Origin: Hymenobacter sp. BT18 | Lineage (GTDB): Bacteria; Bacteroidota; Bacteroidia; Cytophagales; Hymenobacteraceae | NCBI RefSeq assembly: GCF_012273015.1 | Contig: NZ_CP050954.1 | Coordinates: 496,001 to 560,000 of the forward strand | Reading direction: 5' to 3' | DNA: 64,000 nt | Part shown: piece after piece, positions 1-8,337 of the stretch | Layout: every line of letters starts with the position of its first letter | Position numbering within the stretch: the stretch's first letter is position 1 | Notes under the pieces: model-generated | What the model saw: only the letters and a program-made list of their open reading frames with translations | Databases searched by the model: none | Told to the model about the DNA's origin: nothing | Position numbers and translations under genes: made by a program

Positions 1-312
1 GTACACTTCGCGGTCAACTTTCACTGGCCGGATGCCCGCCTGGCGGTTCACCTGCGTTATCTGGGAAGTTGAGTCCCAATAGGAGAACAGCCGGTCGATG
101 CGCCGGGCTTCGCGGATGCCGGCCCGAATGGCGCGCCACGCCAGCGTATCATCAGCTGCAACGGCCGTGAACGTGAAATGGGAGCCCATCAGGTGGGCCG
201 AGCGGGTGAAGTTCCGGGGCTTGGCCGCTGGAGTTTGGGCCCACGCAGTGCTCATGCTCAGCAGCAGGCCCAGCAGCAGGCCCAGCGGTTGACGAATTGT
301 GCGGAGCATCAT
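1..312 (-). CDS. apbE: FAD:protein FMN transferase (ApbE family), N-terminal part only
   Basis: The gene runs off the left edge, so only about 104 N-terminal codons are visible. The translation begins MLRTIRQPLG, has a signal peptide ending near STAWAQ, and continues with an ApbE opening: HLMGSHFTFTAVA, then a helix with ARRIDRLFSYWDSTSQI and VNRQAG. ApbE enzymes use FAD to attach FMN covalently to threonine or serine of exported flavoproteins. Two adjacent in-frame ATGs (310-312 and 307-309) are possible starts. The gene follows the thioredoxin stop codon by only two bases, so the two are almost surely one transcript. From family knowledge, thioredoxin-ApbE pairs recur in Bacteroidota, often followed by DUF4266 and DUF3570 proteins; that part lies outside the window. 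The C-terminal half, with the Mg and FAD sites, cannot be checked. Confidence 0.85.
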   Translation of the reverse strand, partial: MMLRTIRQPLGLLLGLLLSMSTAWAQTPAAKPRNFTRSAHLMGSHFTFTAVAADDTLAWRAIRAGIREARRIDRLFSYWDSTSQITQVNRQAGIRPVKVDREVY

Positions 313-314
313 CC

Positions 315-770
315 TTAGCGCTTGGCCAGCAGCTGATTCAGGTAGGCATCGTAGGCAGCGGGGCCGCCGGGCCGGTAGCCCGTTTTGGCCAGCACCTTTC
401 CCTCGGGCGAAAGCAAGACTACCAGCGGGAAGGAGCCTTCCTTATTGAGTTGGGCCGCGGCCTGCTCGTTTATCTTGGTTTGGGCGGCCGGCAGCTTGTT
501 TTTCTTGCTGCGCGGAAAGTCGAAGCGGGCTAATACCAACTTGTCTTTGGCAAACTGCTGAAACTCGGGTTGGTCGAACACCTCCTGCTTCAGCATAATG
601 CAGGGCTTGCACCAGTCGGAGCCCGAGAAAACAACCAACACAGGCTTATTACTGGCCTTAGCCTGTTGCAGGGCCTGCGCGAGGTCGGTATTCCAGCCCT
701 CGGCTGGTGCCTGGGCTTGCACGCCCACACAGGGCAGCAGCAACAGCAGGAGAATGTTCAGAAAACGCAT
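315..770 (-). CDS. Exported thioredoxin-family protein (WCKPC)
   Basis: This 151-residue protein starts with a hydrophobic signal peptide (MRFLNILLLLLLPCVGVQAQ) and then a compact thioredoxin fold. The redox motif is SDWCKPC at about residues 51-57, and a likely cis-proline is in GSFPLVV at about 112-118. It resembles the thioredoxin_7/DsbD-gamma-like periplasmic reductases rather than cytosolic TrxA. It is the first gene of a minus-strand operon with apbE two bases downstream, so a role in keeping thiols or flavin-carrying partners reduced in the envelope is a reasonable inference. No transmembrane segment follows the signal peptide. Confidence 0.85.
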   Translation of the reverse strand: MRFLNILLLLLLPCVGVQAQAPAEGWNTDLAQALQQAKASNKPVLVVFSGSDWCKPCIMLKQEVFDQPEFQQFAKDKLVLARFDFPRSKKNKLPAAQTKINEQAAAQLNKEGSFPLVVLLSPEGKVLAKTGYRPGGPAAYDAYLNQLLAKR

Positions 771-1105
771 AAGAAGAAACCCTGGGCTAGATTAAAAACA
801 GATTAAAACATAAACCGTGCTACTCTACGTAGCGGCTGCCAGGAAGGTCTATTCGCGAACTGCTTTTGACAGCAGGTCCCATGCTTGCCCCTCTCCTTCT
901 GATGGCCTTCTCCTTCCGGAAAGCGCTGTGTGCTTGTTAGGTGGGTATTGCAACCGCGTCATGCTGGTACTCAACTCAACCAGAAAACCCCAATAAAAGA
1001 TTAAAATAAAATTAAAATATCAGCTGATTTCCGCAATCCTAACGGACCTAGCTTCGTATCGGAGGGAGAAATACGCCCTTTTCAGTTCACTTACCTGCCC
1101 TGCTT
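771..1105. other. Divergent intergenic region, no gene seen
   Basis: The region separates the leftward thioredoxin/apbE operon from the rightward molybdoenzyme. It is AT-richer than its neighbours, with repeated GATTAAAA-like tracts near 790-805 and 993-1018. A TAGCTTCG sequence at 1049-1056 is a one-mismatch match to the Bacteroidota -7 box TAnnTTTG for the rightward gene, but no good -33 TTG is placed upstream. I see no open frame with coding character. Confidence 0.4.
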
Positions 1106-3400
1106 ATGTCGGAAACCCGCAATGCTATTCAGGATATTTGGGGGCCCCGCACGCCGTATCACGGAACGTGGCCCCTGCGCGAAAATGAACGGGTAACCGC
1201 AACGCCCGACCACTGGGTGCAGTCGGCCTGCGTGCTGTGCTCCAACGGCTGCGGCCTCGATATTGGCGTGAAAGATGGCCGCATCGTGGGCGTGCGGGGC
1301 CGGGCCGAAGACCGGATAAACCACGGCCGGCTGGGGCCCAAAGGGCTGCACGGCTGGGAGGCCAACCACAGTTCCGACCGCCTCACTAAACCCCTGATCC
1401 GGCGCAACGGGCAGCTGGAAGAAGTTAGCTGGGAGGAGGCCATGCGCCTGATTGTGGAACGCTCCCAAGAGCTGATCCGTCAGCACACGGCCAGCGCCAT
1501 TGGCTTCTACACCTCCGGGCAGCTTTTTATCGAGGAGTATTACACCCTGGGCGTGCTGGGCAAAGCCGGCCTGGGCACCCCGCACATGGACGGCAACACC
1601 CGCCTGTGCACCGCCACGGCCGGCGCGGCCCTGAAGATTTCCTTTGGCACCGACGGGCAGCCCGGTTCCTACAACGACCTCAACACCACCGAGGCCGTGC
1701 TGCTGGTGGGCCACAACATGGCTTCCCAACAAACGGTGCTCTGGACGCGCATTCTCGACCGGCTGGCTGGGCCCAACCCACCGCAGCTAGTCGTTATTGA
1801 CCCACGCCGCACCTACACCGCCGAAAAAGCCACCGTGCACTTGGCCCCACGCGCAGGTACCAACCTGGCCGTGCTCAATGGCCTGATTAACCTGCTCATC
1901 GAAGCCGACCAGATAGACCATGAATTCATTAAGGCGCACACGGTAGGGTTTGCGGAGCTGCGCCAGACGGTGGAGAAATGGACGCCGGAGCGGGTAGAGC
2001 ACCTCACGGGCGTACCGGCCGACAAGCTGCTGGCGGCGGCGCGCATCCTTGGCAATAGCAAAACCCTGGTTTCTACGGCCCTGCAGGGCGTGTATCAGTC
2101 GATGCAGGCCACGGCCGCCGCAGTCCAGATCAACAATATTCACCTTATTCGCGGGCTTATTGGCACGCCCGGTAACGCCATTCTGCAAATGAACGGGCAG
2201 CCCACCTCCCAGAACACCCGCGAGTGCGGAGCCGACGGCGACCTGCCGGGCTTCCGCAACTGGGACAATCCTGACCACATGGAGGAGCTGGCCCGGCTCT
2301 GGAACGTGCACCCCGACAAGATTCCGCACTGGGCGCCGCCCACGCACGCCATGCAAATCTGGCGCTACTGCGAAACGGGCTCCATCAAGCTGCTCTGGAT
2401 TCAGGCTACCAACCCGGCCGTGAGCATGCCGGAGCTGGCCCGTATCCGGCGCATTCTGCAGCAAAAAGACTTGCTGGTGGTCGTGCAGGACGCCTTTCTG
2501 ACGGAAACCGCGAAGCTGGCCGACGTGGTGCTGCCTACGGCTATCTGGGGCGAGAAAACCGGCACTTTTACCAACACCGACCGCACCGTCCATATTTCCT
2601 ACCAGGCCATCAATCCGCCCGGGGAGGCCCGGGCCGACTTCGACATTTTCCTGGATTATGCCCGGCGCATGGACTTCCGGGATAAAGACGGGCAGCCGCT
2701 CATCAAGTGGAGCACGCCGGAAGAGGCCTTTGAAGCCTGGAAAGCCTGCAGCAAAGGCCGCCCCTGCGACTACTCAGGCCTGAGCTACGAGAAGCTCACC
2801 GGGGGCTCCGGCATCCAGTGGCCCTGCAACGAGCAGCACCCCGACGGGGCCGAGCACCTCTACACCGACCACCAGTTCAACACCCACGCCGACTACTGCG
2901 AAACCTACGGCTACGACCTAGTAACGGGCGCCGAAAAGCAGCCCGAAGAATACAAGGCCAATGACCCCAAGGGCAAGGCCATCATCCTGGCCGCCGACTA
3001 CGAGCCGCCCCACGAAGAACCCGATGCGGAGTATCCGCTCTGGTTTACAACGGGCCGCGTTGTTTACCACTTTCATACCCGCACCAAAACCGGCCGGGCC
3101 CGCGCCCTGCAGGAAGCGGCACCGGAAGGCTTTGTGCAGCTCTCGGCCGAGGATGCGGCCCGCCACGGCATAGCGGACGGCGACCTGGTAACCGTAGAGT
3201 CCCGGCGGGGTAAAGTAACTGAGCCAGCCCGCATCGGCGATATTGAGCCGGGGCTGGTGTTCATACCCTTCCACTACGGCTACTGGGACCACGATGAACA
3301 CGACAAGCGCGCCGCCAACGAATTAACCCTCACGGAATGGGACCCGATCAGCAAGCAGCCCCACTTCAAGTATGCGGCCGTGCGCATCCGCAAAGCGTAG
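1106..3400 (+). CDS. Molybdopterin oxidoreductase (NarB/NasA- or FdhF-like) lacking the fourth cluster cysteine
   Basis: The 764-residue protein is a single-chain molybdopterin-guanine-dinucleotide oxidoreductase with no Tat signal, so probably cytosolic. An N-terminal iron-sulfur region has Cys42-x2-Cys45-x3-Cys49. The fourth ligand, normally in GxxCxKG, is replaced by Gly77 in GRLGPKG. NTRLCTATAG places Cys168 at the usual molybdenum-ligand position of assimilatory nitrate reductases. The C-terminal dinucleotide-binding domain (about 640-764) is complete, with the typical FIPFHYGYWDH segment. Substrate is not certain: assimilatory nitrate reductase and formate-dehydrogenase-like enzymes share this architecture, and no nitrite reductase, nitrate transporter or molybdenum-cofactor gene is nearby. 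A ferritin-like protein and a ClC transporter follow on the same strand. Confidence 0.85.
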   Translation: MSETRNAIQDIWGPRTPYHGTWPLRENERVTATPDHWVQSACVLCSNGCGLDIGVKDGRIVGVRGRAEDRINHGRLGPKGLHGWEANHSSDRLTKPLIRRNGQLEEVSWEEAMRLIVERSQELIRQHTASAIGFYTSGQLFIEEYYTLGVLGKAGLGTPHMDGNTRLCTATAGAALKISFGTDGQPGSYNDLNTTEAVLLVGHNMASQQTVLWTRILDRLAGPNPPQLVVIDPRRTYTAEKATVHLAPRAGTNLAVLNGLINLLIEADQIDHEFIKAHTVGFAELRQTVEKWTPERVEHLTGVPADKLLAAARILGNSKTLVSTALQGVYQSMQATAAAVQINNIHLIRGLIGTPGNAILQMNGQPTSQNTRECGADGDLPGFRNWDNPDHMEELARLWNVHPDKIPHWAPPTHAMQIWRYCETGSIKLLWIQATNPAVSMPELARIRRILQQKDLLVVVQDAFLTETAKLADVVLPTAIWGEKTGTFTNTDRTVHISYQAINPPGEARADFDIFLDYARRMDFRDKDGQPLIKWSTPEEAFEAWKACSKGRPCDYSGLSYEKLTGGSGIQWPCNEQHPDGAEHLYTDHQFNTHADYCETYGYDLVTGAEKQPEEYKANDPKGKAIILAADYEPPHEEPDAEYPLWFTTGRVVYHFHTRTKTGRARALQEAAPEGFVQLSAEDAARHGIADGDLVTVESRRGKVTEPARIGDIEPGLVFIPFHYGYWDHDEHDKRAANELTLTEWDPISKQPHFKYAAVRIRKA

Positions 3401-3446
3401 CTGCCCCACGCCCATCCTGTTTCCTTACTTAACGGCTCCTTCTACT

Positions 3447-3905
3447 ATGCACCTCGGCAACTACCTCGGCCTGCTCGACAACAGCGAAAAGCAAATCACA
3501 AAAGCTTTTGCGCAAGTAAGCCGGCACCACAAAGACGAGCCCGACATCGAGCAGATGTGCCAGAAGCTGTCGGCCTGGTCGCGGGAGCACCGCGGCAAGC
3601 TGGTGCCTTATCTGCAGCGCTACTCCACGCAGCAGAGCACCGAGCCGGCCCGGCTAAAGCACGAACTGTTCAGCGCCGCGCGGAGCGGCAGCCTCGGCCT
3701 CATCCGCGACCTGCACGACTTGTGGCTCCTAACCCAGGAAGTGCAGCTTAGCTGGGCCGTCATTCAGCAAGCAGCCCTGGCCCTGCGCGACGAGGAGCTA
3801 AAAGCTACCTGTGCATTTTGCAGTGCGCGCACCAAGCGCCAAACCGACTGGTTACTGGGCCGCATCAAGCAGGCGGCTCCCCAGGCTCTGGTAGTTGCAG
3901 ACTAA
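3447..3905 (+). CDS. Ferritin-like four-helix protein, uncharacterised
   Basis: The 152-residue protein starting MHLGNYLGLLDNSEKQ is predicted to be all helical, with acidic and histidine-bearing helices (SRHHKDEPDIEQM, then RDLHDLWLLTQEVQL and a final LRDEELKATCAFCSARTKRQ). This resembles ferritin-like or hemerythrin-like helical bundles, but I cannot assign a metal site. I chose the ATG at 3447 because upstream residues in the frame are read from the tail of the preceding gene and look unlike a protein start. The gene begins 46 bases after the molybdoenzyme and probably shares its transcript. A small pair of cysteines (CAFC) lies near the C-terminus. The functional link to the oxidoreductase is inferred from position only. 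Confidence 0.65.
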   Translation: MHLGNYLGLLDNSEKQITKAFAQVSRHHKDEPDIEQMCQKLSAWSREHRGKLVPYLQRYSTQQSTEPARLKHELFSAARSGSLGLIRDLHDLWLLTQEVQLSWAVIQQAALALRDEELKATCAFCSARTKRQTDWLLGRIKQAAPQALVVAD

Positions 3906-3994
3906 TGTCCTGCCTCAGTTGCTGCTCACTTCTCCTGTTTTTCTTTGTTACCCGGGTAAGCAGCTTGCTGCCTAGTCATCTTCACTCGCACTGA

Positions 3995-5893
3995 ATGAAA
4001 CATTCGTCCCCTGTTCACGCCGGCATTCCTATCTCCCCATCGCTGGAGCCCACCCTCGCCAACGAAGGGGCGCCACCCCGCGTGGCGCCGGATAAGCGCC
4101 GTCTGATTCGGATTTCGCTGCTGGCCGTGCTTGTGGCCGTGACCATTAGCGGAGTAGCCCGTCTGCTGGTATCGTTGATCAACTTGGTGACCAACCTGGT
4201 TTTCTTCGGCAACGTGTCCGTCGACTACCACTCTCCCGCCGACAACCACATGGGTTTATGGGTAATCCTTATGCCAGCCCTGGGTGGCCTGGTGGTCAGC
4301 CTGATGGCTATTTATGGGTCCAAAGCCATTCGAGGGCACGGCATTCCGGAGGCCATGGAGCAGATTCTCACCAACCAGAGCCGCATCAAGCCCTCAATCA
4401 TGTACCTGAAGCCGGTTTCGGCGGCTATTTCCATTGGCACGGGCGGGCCATTCGGGGCTGAGGGACCGATTATTGCTACCGGCGGGGCCCTGGGCTCCAC
4501 GCTGGGCCAGCTTATTCACATCACCCACCACGAGCGGAAAGTGCTATTGGCGGCGGGGGCCACGGCGGGTATGTCGGCCATCTTTGGCACCCCCATTGCG
4601 GCGGTGTTTCTGGCTATTGAGCTGCTGCTGTTTGAGTTTTCGCCCCGCTCCCTGGTGCCCGTAGCCTTGGCCTGCATTACCGGGGCAGCGGGCCACCACT
4701 TGCTGTTTGAGCAGGGGCCCGTGTTCGAAATGCCAGAGTTGGCAGCTCCGAGCAATGTGGCGCTGGCCACGTACAGTGCCATTGGCTTGGTGGTGGGCCT
4801 GGCTTCGGTGGGCATCACCAAGCTGGTGTACTGGATTGAGGATGCCTTCGAGAAGCTGCCCATTCACTGGGCCTGGTGGCCGGCCTTGGGCGGGCTGGCC
4901 GTAGGCGGCATTGGCTATTTCGCGCCGCGCACCCTGGGCGTGGGCTACGAAAACATTTCGGCAGTGCTATCGGGCACCGCTCCGCTGGCGCTGCTGCTGA
5001 CGCTTTGCTTCCTTAAGTTTGCCTCCTGGGCTATTTCCCTGGGGAGCGGTACCTCGGGGGGCACACTGGCCCCGTTGCTTACCATTGGCGGCGCTATGGG
5101 GGCGTTGCTTGGGGTGGCCATTCAACATTTCTTACCGGCTTCGGACATTGCCTTGCCCTTGGCGGCGCTAGTGGGCATGGCGGCTATGTTTGCCGGGGCC
5201 TCACGGGCGCTGCTCACGTCCATCGTGTTTGCGGTGGAATCTACCGGGCAGGCCCAGGCCCTTCTGCCTCTGCTGGGCGCCTGCACCGGGGCCTATTTGG
5301 TGTCGTTCTTGCTGATGGGCAACACCATCATGACCGAGAAAATAGCCCGCCGCGGCGTCAAAACTCCCGTCGACTATGAGCCGGATTTGCTGGACAAGGT
5401 GCCGGTAAGCCAGATTTTGCAGAACGAACTGGTCACCATCAGCACCAACAACAGCATCGGGGATGTGCGTGCCTGGACTGGCCGGGAGCCCGCGCGCGTA
5501 GGCTCGCACCTGATTGTAGTGGACGTGGAAGGCACCTTTGCCGGCCTGCTCAGCACCGTGGCCCTCACCAGCTGGCAGGCCGATGAGCATGTGCCCATCA
5601 GCACCTTGCTGCAGCCCCAATCGGCTAGGGCAACGGTACTAACTACCGACACCCTGCGCACGGTGGTGGAACGCATGGCCCGCGAAAATGTGGACGTACT
5701 ACCGGTGCTCCTACCCGGTAAGGATGCCCGGGTTACGGGCGTGGTTTCCTACCGCGACATCCTGGCGGCCTATAACACCCGCCTGCAGGACCACGGCAAC
5801 ACAGCCCCAAACATCCTGCTCAAGCGCAAAGGCTTACGCGTGCTGCTCCGGGGTAAAACACTGTTTCAATCGTCTGGCCAGGCTAACTCTTAG
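3995..5893 (+). CDS. ClC-type chloride channel or Cl-/H+ antiporter with C-terminal CBS domains
   Basis: The 632-residue membrane protein has the ClC signatures in order: GHGIPEA (the GSGIP region, with His in place of the usual Ser), GPFGAEGPI carrying the gating glutamate, and GSGTSGGTLAPLL. About ten to twelve hydrophobic segments span residues 45-450. Two CBS domains follow (about 465-600), beginning at VSQILQNELVTIS, which typically bind adenine nucleotides and regulate transport. A 40-residue hydrophilic N-terminus precedes the first membrane helix. It is third in the plus-strand run after the molybdoenzyme. Whether it is a channel or exchanger depends on the inner proton glutamate, which I did not place. 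Chloride or nitrate could be moved; a nitrate link to the upstream enzyme is speculative. Confidence 0.93.
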   Translation: MKHSSPVHAGIPISPSLEPTLANEGAPPRVAPDKRRLIRISLLAVLVAVTISGVARLLVSLINLVTNLVFFGNVSVDYHSPADNHMGLWVILMPALGGLVVSLMAIYGSKAIRGHGIPEAMEQILTNQSRIKPSIMYLKPVSAAISIGTGGPFGAEGPIIATGGALGSTLGQLIHITHHERKVLLAAGATAGMSAIFGTPIAAVFLAIELLLFEFSPRSLVPVALACITGAAGHHLLFEQGPVFEMPELAAPSNVALATYSAIGLVVGLASVGITKLVYWIEDAFEKLPIHWAWWPALGGLAVGGIGYFAPRTLGVGYENISAVLSGTAPLALLLTLCFLKFASWAISLGSGTSGGTLAPLLTIGGAMGALLGVAIQHFLPASDIALPLAALVGMAAMFAGASRALLTSIVFAVESTGQAQALLPLLGACTGAYLVSFLLMGNTIMTEKIARRGVKTPVDYEPDLLDKVPVSQILQNELVTISTNNSIGDVRAWTGREPARVGSHLIVVDVEGTFAGLLSTVALTSWQADEHVPISTLLQPQSARATVLTTDTLRTVVERMARENVDVLPVLLPGKDARVTGVVSYRDILAAYNTRLQDHGNTAPNILLKRKGLRVLLRGKTLFQSSGQANS

Positions 5894-5948
5894 CCTCGTT
5901 GCCCTCCTGAGCAGCGCGCAGGATGGTAGGCGAAATTAGATAGACCCG

Positions 5949-7550
5949 TTACTTTCCAGCGGCTGGCTCCTTGGGCCACAACTGGTACTGGTTGAGCAAC
6001 CTTAGCAGCACGCCGTTGGTCCAGCCGAAGCCGTCCTGGGTGGGGTACTCCCCGCCCCCGGCCGTGAGCTGGGTGTTCTCAACGTTGTATTTCTCCAGCA
6101 GCTTCCCGGTCTGCTGAAACACGCGCACATTCAGCCCCACCCAGCGGGTGGCAATGGTGCGGGCCAGTTCCTGCTGCTTGTAGTGGTTCAGGCCTTCGAT
6201 GGCCACGTACTGCAGGGGTGCCCAGCCATTGGGCGCGTCCCACTGCTGGCCGCTGTGGTTGAGCGTGGTTACCAGGCCGCCATCTTTCAGGAAGTCGCGC
6301 TGCAAACCAGCGGCCACCTGGCGGGCTTCGCCGGTCGATGCTACTTGAAAGAACAGCGGGAATGCGCCGGCCAGGGTACGCAGGCGCATTGGTTGCCGGG
6401 CCACGAAATCATAATCGACAAACCAGCCCGCCGAATTATCCCAGCAGTAGCGGCGGATGGCGTTGCGTCGGGCCCGGGCTTTCTGCTCGAAGGCACGGGC
6501 TAAGGTAGCTTGGCCCTGCTGGCGGTAGCCGCTGGCAATAGTTTGCTCCAGCCCGTAGAGCAGGCAGTTCAGATCCACGGGCACCAGCTCCAGGGTGCGG
6601 ATGGAAGCCAGGGTCTTCTCGTCGCGAAACCAGCGGGTGCTGAAGTCCCAGCCCGAAGCCGCGGCGGCGCGCACGTGCCGGTAGAACTCAGGCTGGGGCT
6701 GGGTGGTTTGGCGGGCGGTGGCGACGTCCTCGGCGTAGGATTCCTCGCGGGCATAATCACCGGCGTCGTAGTAGCGGTTGAGGATTTCGCCCGCGGGCAG
6801 GCGCACGGCGCGGCGGGTGGCGGTACCGGGCTGAAGGGAGTCGGCGCCGGCCATCCAGTACTGGTACTCGCGTAGCAGCTGGGGCTGGTAGCGTGGGCGC
6901 ACGGTGTCGCTCTGGGTCTGGGCCAGCAATTCTACCATCAAAGCAAAAAACGGGGGCTGGGAGCGGGTGAGGTAGTAGGTGCGGTTGCCGTTGGGGATGA
7001 AGCCCTGGCGGTTTATCAGGCTGGCGAAATTATCCACCATGCCGCGCAGCAAAGCCGTGCGCCCACTTTCGCGCAAGCCCAGCATGGTGAAGTAGGAGTC
7101 CCAGTAGTACACTTCCCGGAAACGCCCACCCGGCACTACGTAAGGCTTGGGCAGCGGCAGCAGAGAACCGTAGCGCCCCACCGAGTCTTGGGGCTGGCGC
7201 TGCAGCACCGTCCAGAGGGTATCGAGGTGGTGGCGTAGGCCGGCGGCTACGCGGCTTTGGTAGGCGTCCGTGGGCACGGCGGGCAGCTCGAAGTATTGCC
7301 TCACAAACTGCTTCAGCGAAAAGCCGGGGTGATTTTTCTGCTGCTGATAGGCCGCCTCAATAACTGCTGGGGCGGCTTTGGGGCGGGCATCCACGAAGGT
7401 TTTGCTGTCGGGAAACACGCCGCCGAGCTGCACGGCTTCGAAGACGACAGGAAACAGCTGGCGGGGTGAAGGCTGGGCCCACCCCGCAGGCACTAGCATC
7501 AACCACAGGCAAATACTCAGAACAACGCGTCTTAAAGAGAAAATCGTCAT
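5949..7550 (-). CDS. treA: Periplasmic alpha,alpha-trehalase (GH37)
   Basis: This 533-residue enzyme hydrolyses trehalose to two glucoses. It begins with a signal peptide (MTIFSLRRVVLSICLWLMLV, cleaved after WAQ) so it is periplasmic. Both trehalase signatures are present: PGGRFREVYYWDSYF at about 140-154 and QWDAPNGWAPLQ near 425-436. The catalytic acid region is SGWDFSTRWF and the base region is LLEKYNVENTQ, matching the Asp and Glu of the E. coli enzyme. I chose the ATG at 7550, since the only upstream start is a TTG at 7571 that lengthens the tail before the signal peptide. It converges on the ClC gene. With the trehalose synthase at 54786 the organism should both make and break trehalose. 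Confidence 0.95.
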   Translation of the reverse strand: MTIFSLRRVVLSICLWLMLVPAGWAQPSPRQLFPVVFEAVQLGGVFPDSKTFVDARPKAAPAVIEAAYQQQKNHPGFSLKQFVRQYFELPAVPTDAYQSRVAAGLRHHLDTLWTVLQRQPQDSVGRYGSLLPLPKPYVVPGGRFREVYYWDSYFTMLGLRESGRTALLRGMVDNFASLINRQGFIPNGNRTYYLTRSQPPFFALMVELLAQTQSDTVRPRYQPQLLREYQYWMAGADSLQPGTATRRAVRLPAGEILNRYYDAGDYAREESYAEDVATARQTTQPQPEFYRHVRAAAASGWDFSTRWFRDEKTLASIRTLELVPVDLNCLLYGLEQTIASGYRQQGQATLARAFEQKARARRNAIRRYCWDNSAGWFVDYDFVARQPMRLRTLAGAFPLFFQVASTGEARQVAAGLQRDFLKDGGLVTTLNHSGQQWDAPNGWAPLQYVAIEGLNHYKQQELARTIATRWVGLNVRVFQQTGKLLEKYNVENTQLTAGGGEYPTQDGFGWTNGVLLRLLNQYQLWPKEPAAGK

Positions 7551-7676
7551 GCCCCAAAGTACGTAAGTCAAGGCGCAAGGACTACCTCACAGGCCTCCGG
7601 CCACAGCGGGTGCACCGGCAGCCAGCACAAGCCCACGCCGCCGGTACCGGGGCTATGCCAACGGAAGCAGCCGGGC

Positions 7677-8186
7677 TTACTCCCGGCCTTCGGCGGAAAT
7701 GGGCTGACCGTCCTCCGCGAAATACTGAAGGTGTGTGGTGCTTTTGCCGGCCTCGTCGCTGAGGCATTCCACCCGGTATTCCACCCGATTTGCTTCCTGA
7801 TGGTAGACAGTTTTCGTTACGCGGCCAAGGCGGGCAGCCCCGAGGCGCTGGGGCGCAAGGGCGGCCTGCAGCGCCTCGGGCAAGGTTTCTACCGCCACCT
7901 CCGTGGCAGACTCTGTCAGTTCGCCCCGCTCGTTGAAGTTGGCTTCCAGGACGCGGTTTACTCGGTGGGTAAAAAAGCTGTAGGACTCCTCGCCCTTGTC
8001 GGCGTTGCCGAACACGTAACACGAATCGACGGGCGCCCCCGGAAAGGCCTGGCTGAACTTTTTCACCACGTAAGGCGGAATCTTCACTTTGCGGGCGGGG
8101 TCGGCATTCTGGGCGTAGTAGGTTTGAGCAAGCGCCGAACCGGGGCCCCCAACGGCCAGGAGAAGGATGAGTAACGCTTTATGCAT
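7677..8186 (-). CDS. Exported PepSY-like protein (DUF2874-type)
   Basis: The 169-residue product has a signal peptide (MHKALLILLLAVGGPGSALAQ) and a core that fits the PepSY-like family once called putative beta-lactamase-inhibitor-like: KIPPYVVKKFSQAFPGAPVDSCYVF, then a FNERGEL turn, LPEALQAAL, and a second strand set VTKTVYHQEANRVEYRVEC. Such small periplasmic proteins are often targets of envelope regulators; no enzymatic role is known. The start at 8186 puts the signal peptide at the N-terminus; an upstream in-frame start would add 17 hydrophilic residues. Upstream on the minus strand, near 8245-8255, is GGCGTAACATTCC, which resembles the GTAAC element before the two sigma operons (see findings). 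Confidence 0.75.
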   Translation of the reverse strand: MHKALLILLLAVGGPGSALAQTYYAQNADPARKVKIPPYVVKKFSQAFPGAPVDSCYVFGNADKGEESYSFFTHRVNRVLEANFNERGELTESATEVAVETLPEALQAALAPQRLGAARLGRVTKTVYHQEANRVEYRVECLSDEAGKSTTHLQYFAEDGQPISAEGRE

Positions 8187-8337
8187 AGTCGGCAACGAAG
8201 GAAGGGCATGTGGATAGCTTTCCCTTCCAAGATACAATCTAGCGGAATGTTACGCCCCTACGCAATTATGCCCGAAACCAGCCGCAAACGGGCAGTTTCG
8301 GGCATGGCAGATGGCGTGACCTACCTGGGAAGCCAGC

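Noticed and set aside
3372..3446. N-terminal extension of the ferritin-like protein
   Set aside because: These codons read from the end of the upstream gene and give a low-complexity start unlike the family; ATG at 3447 is preferred.
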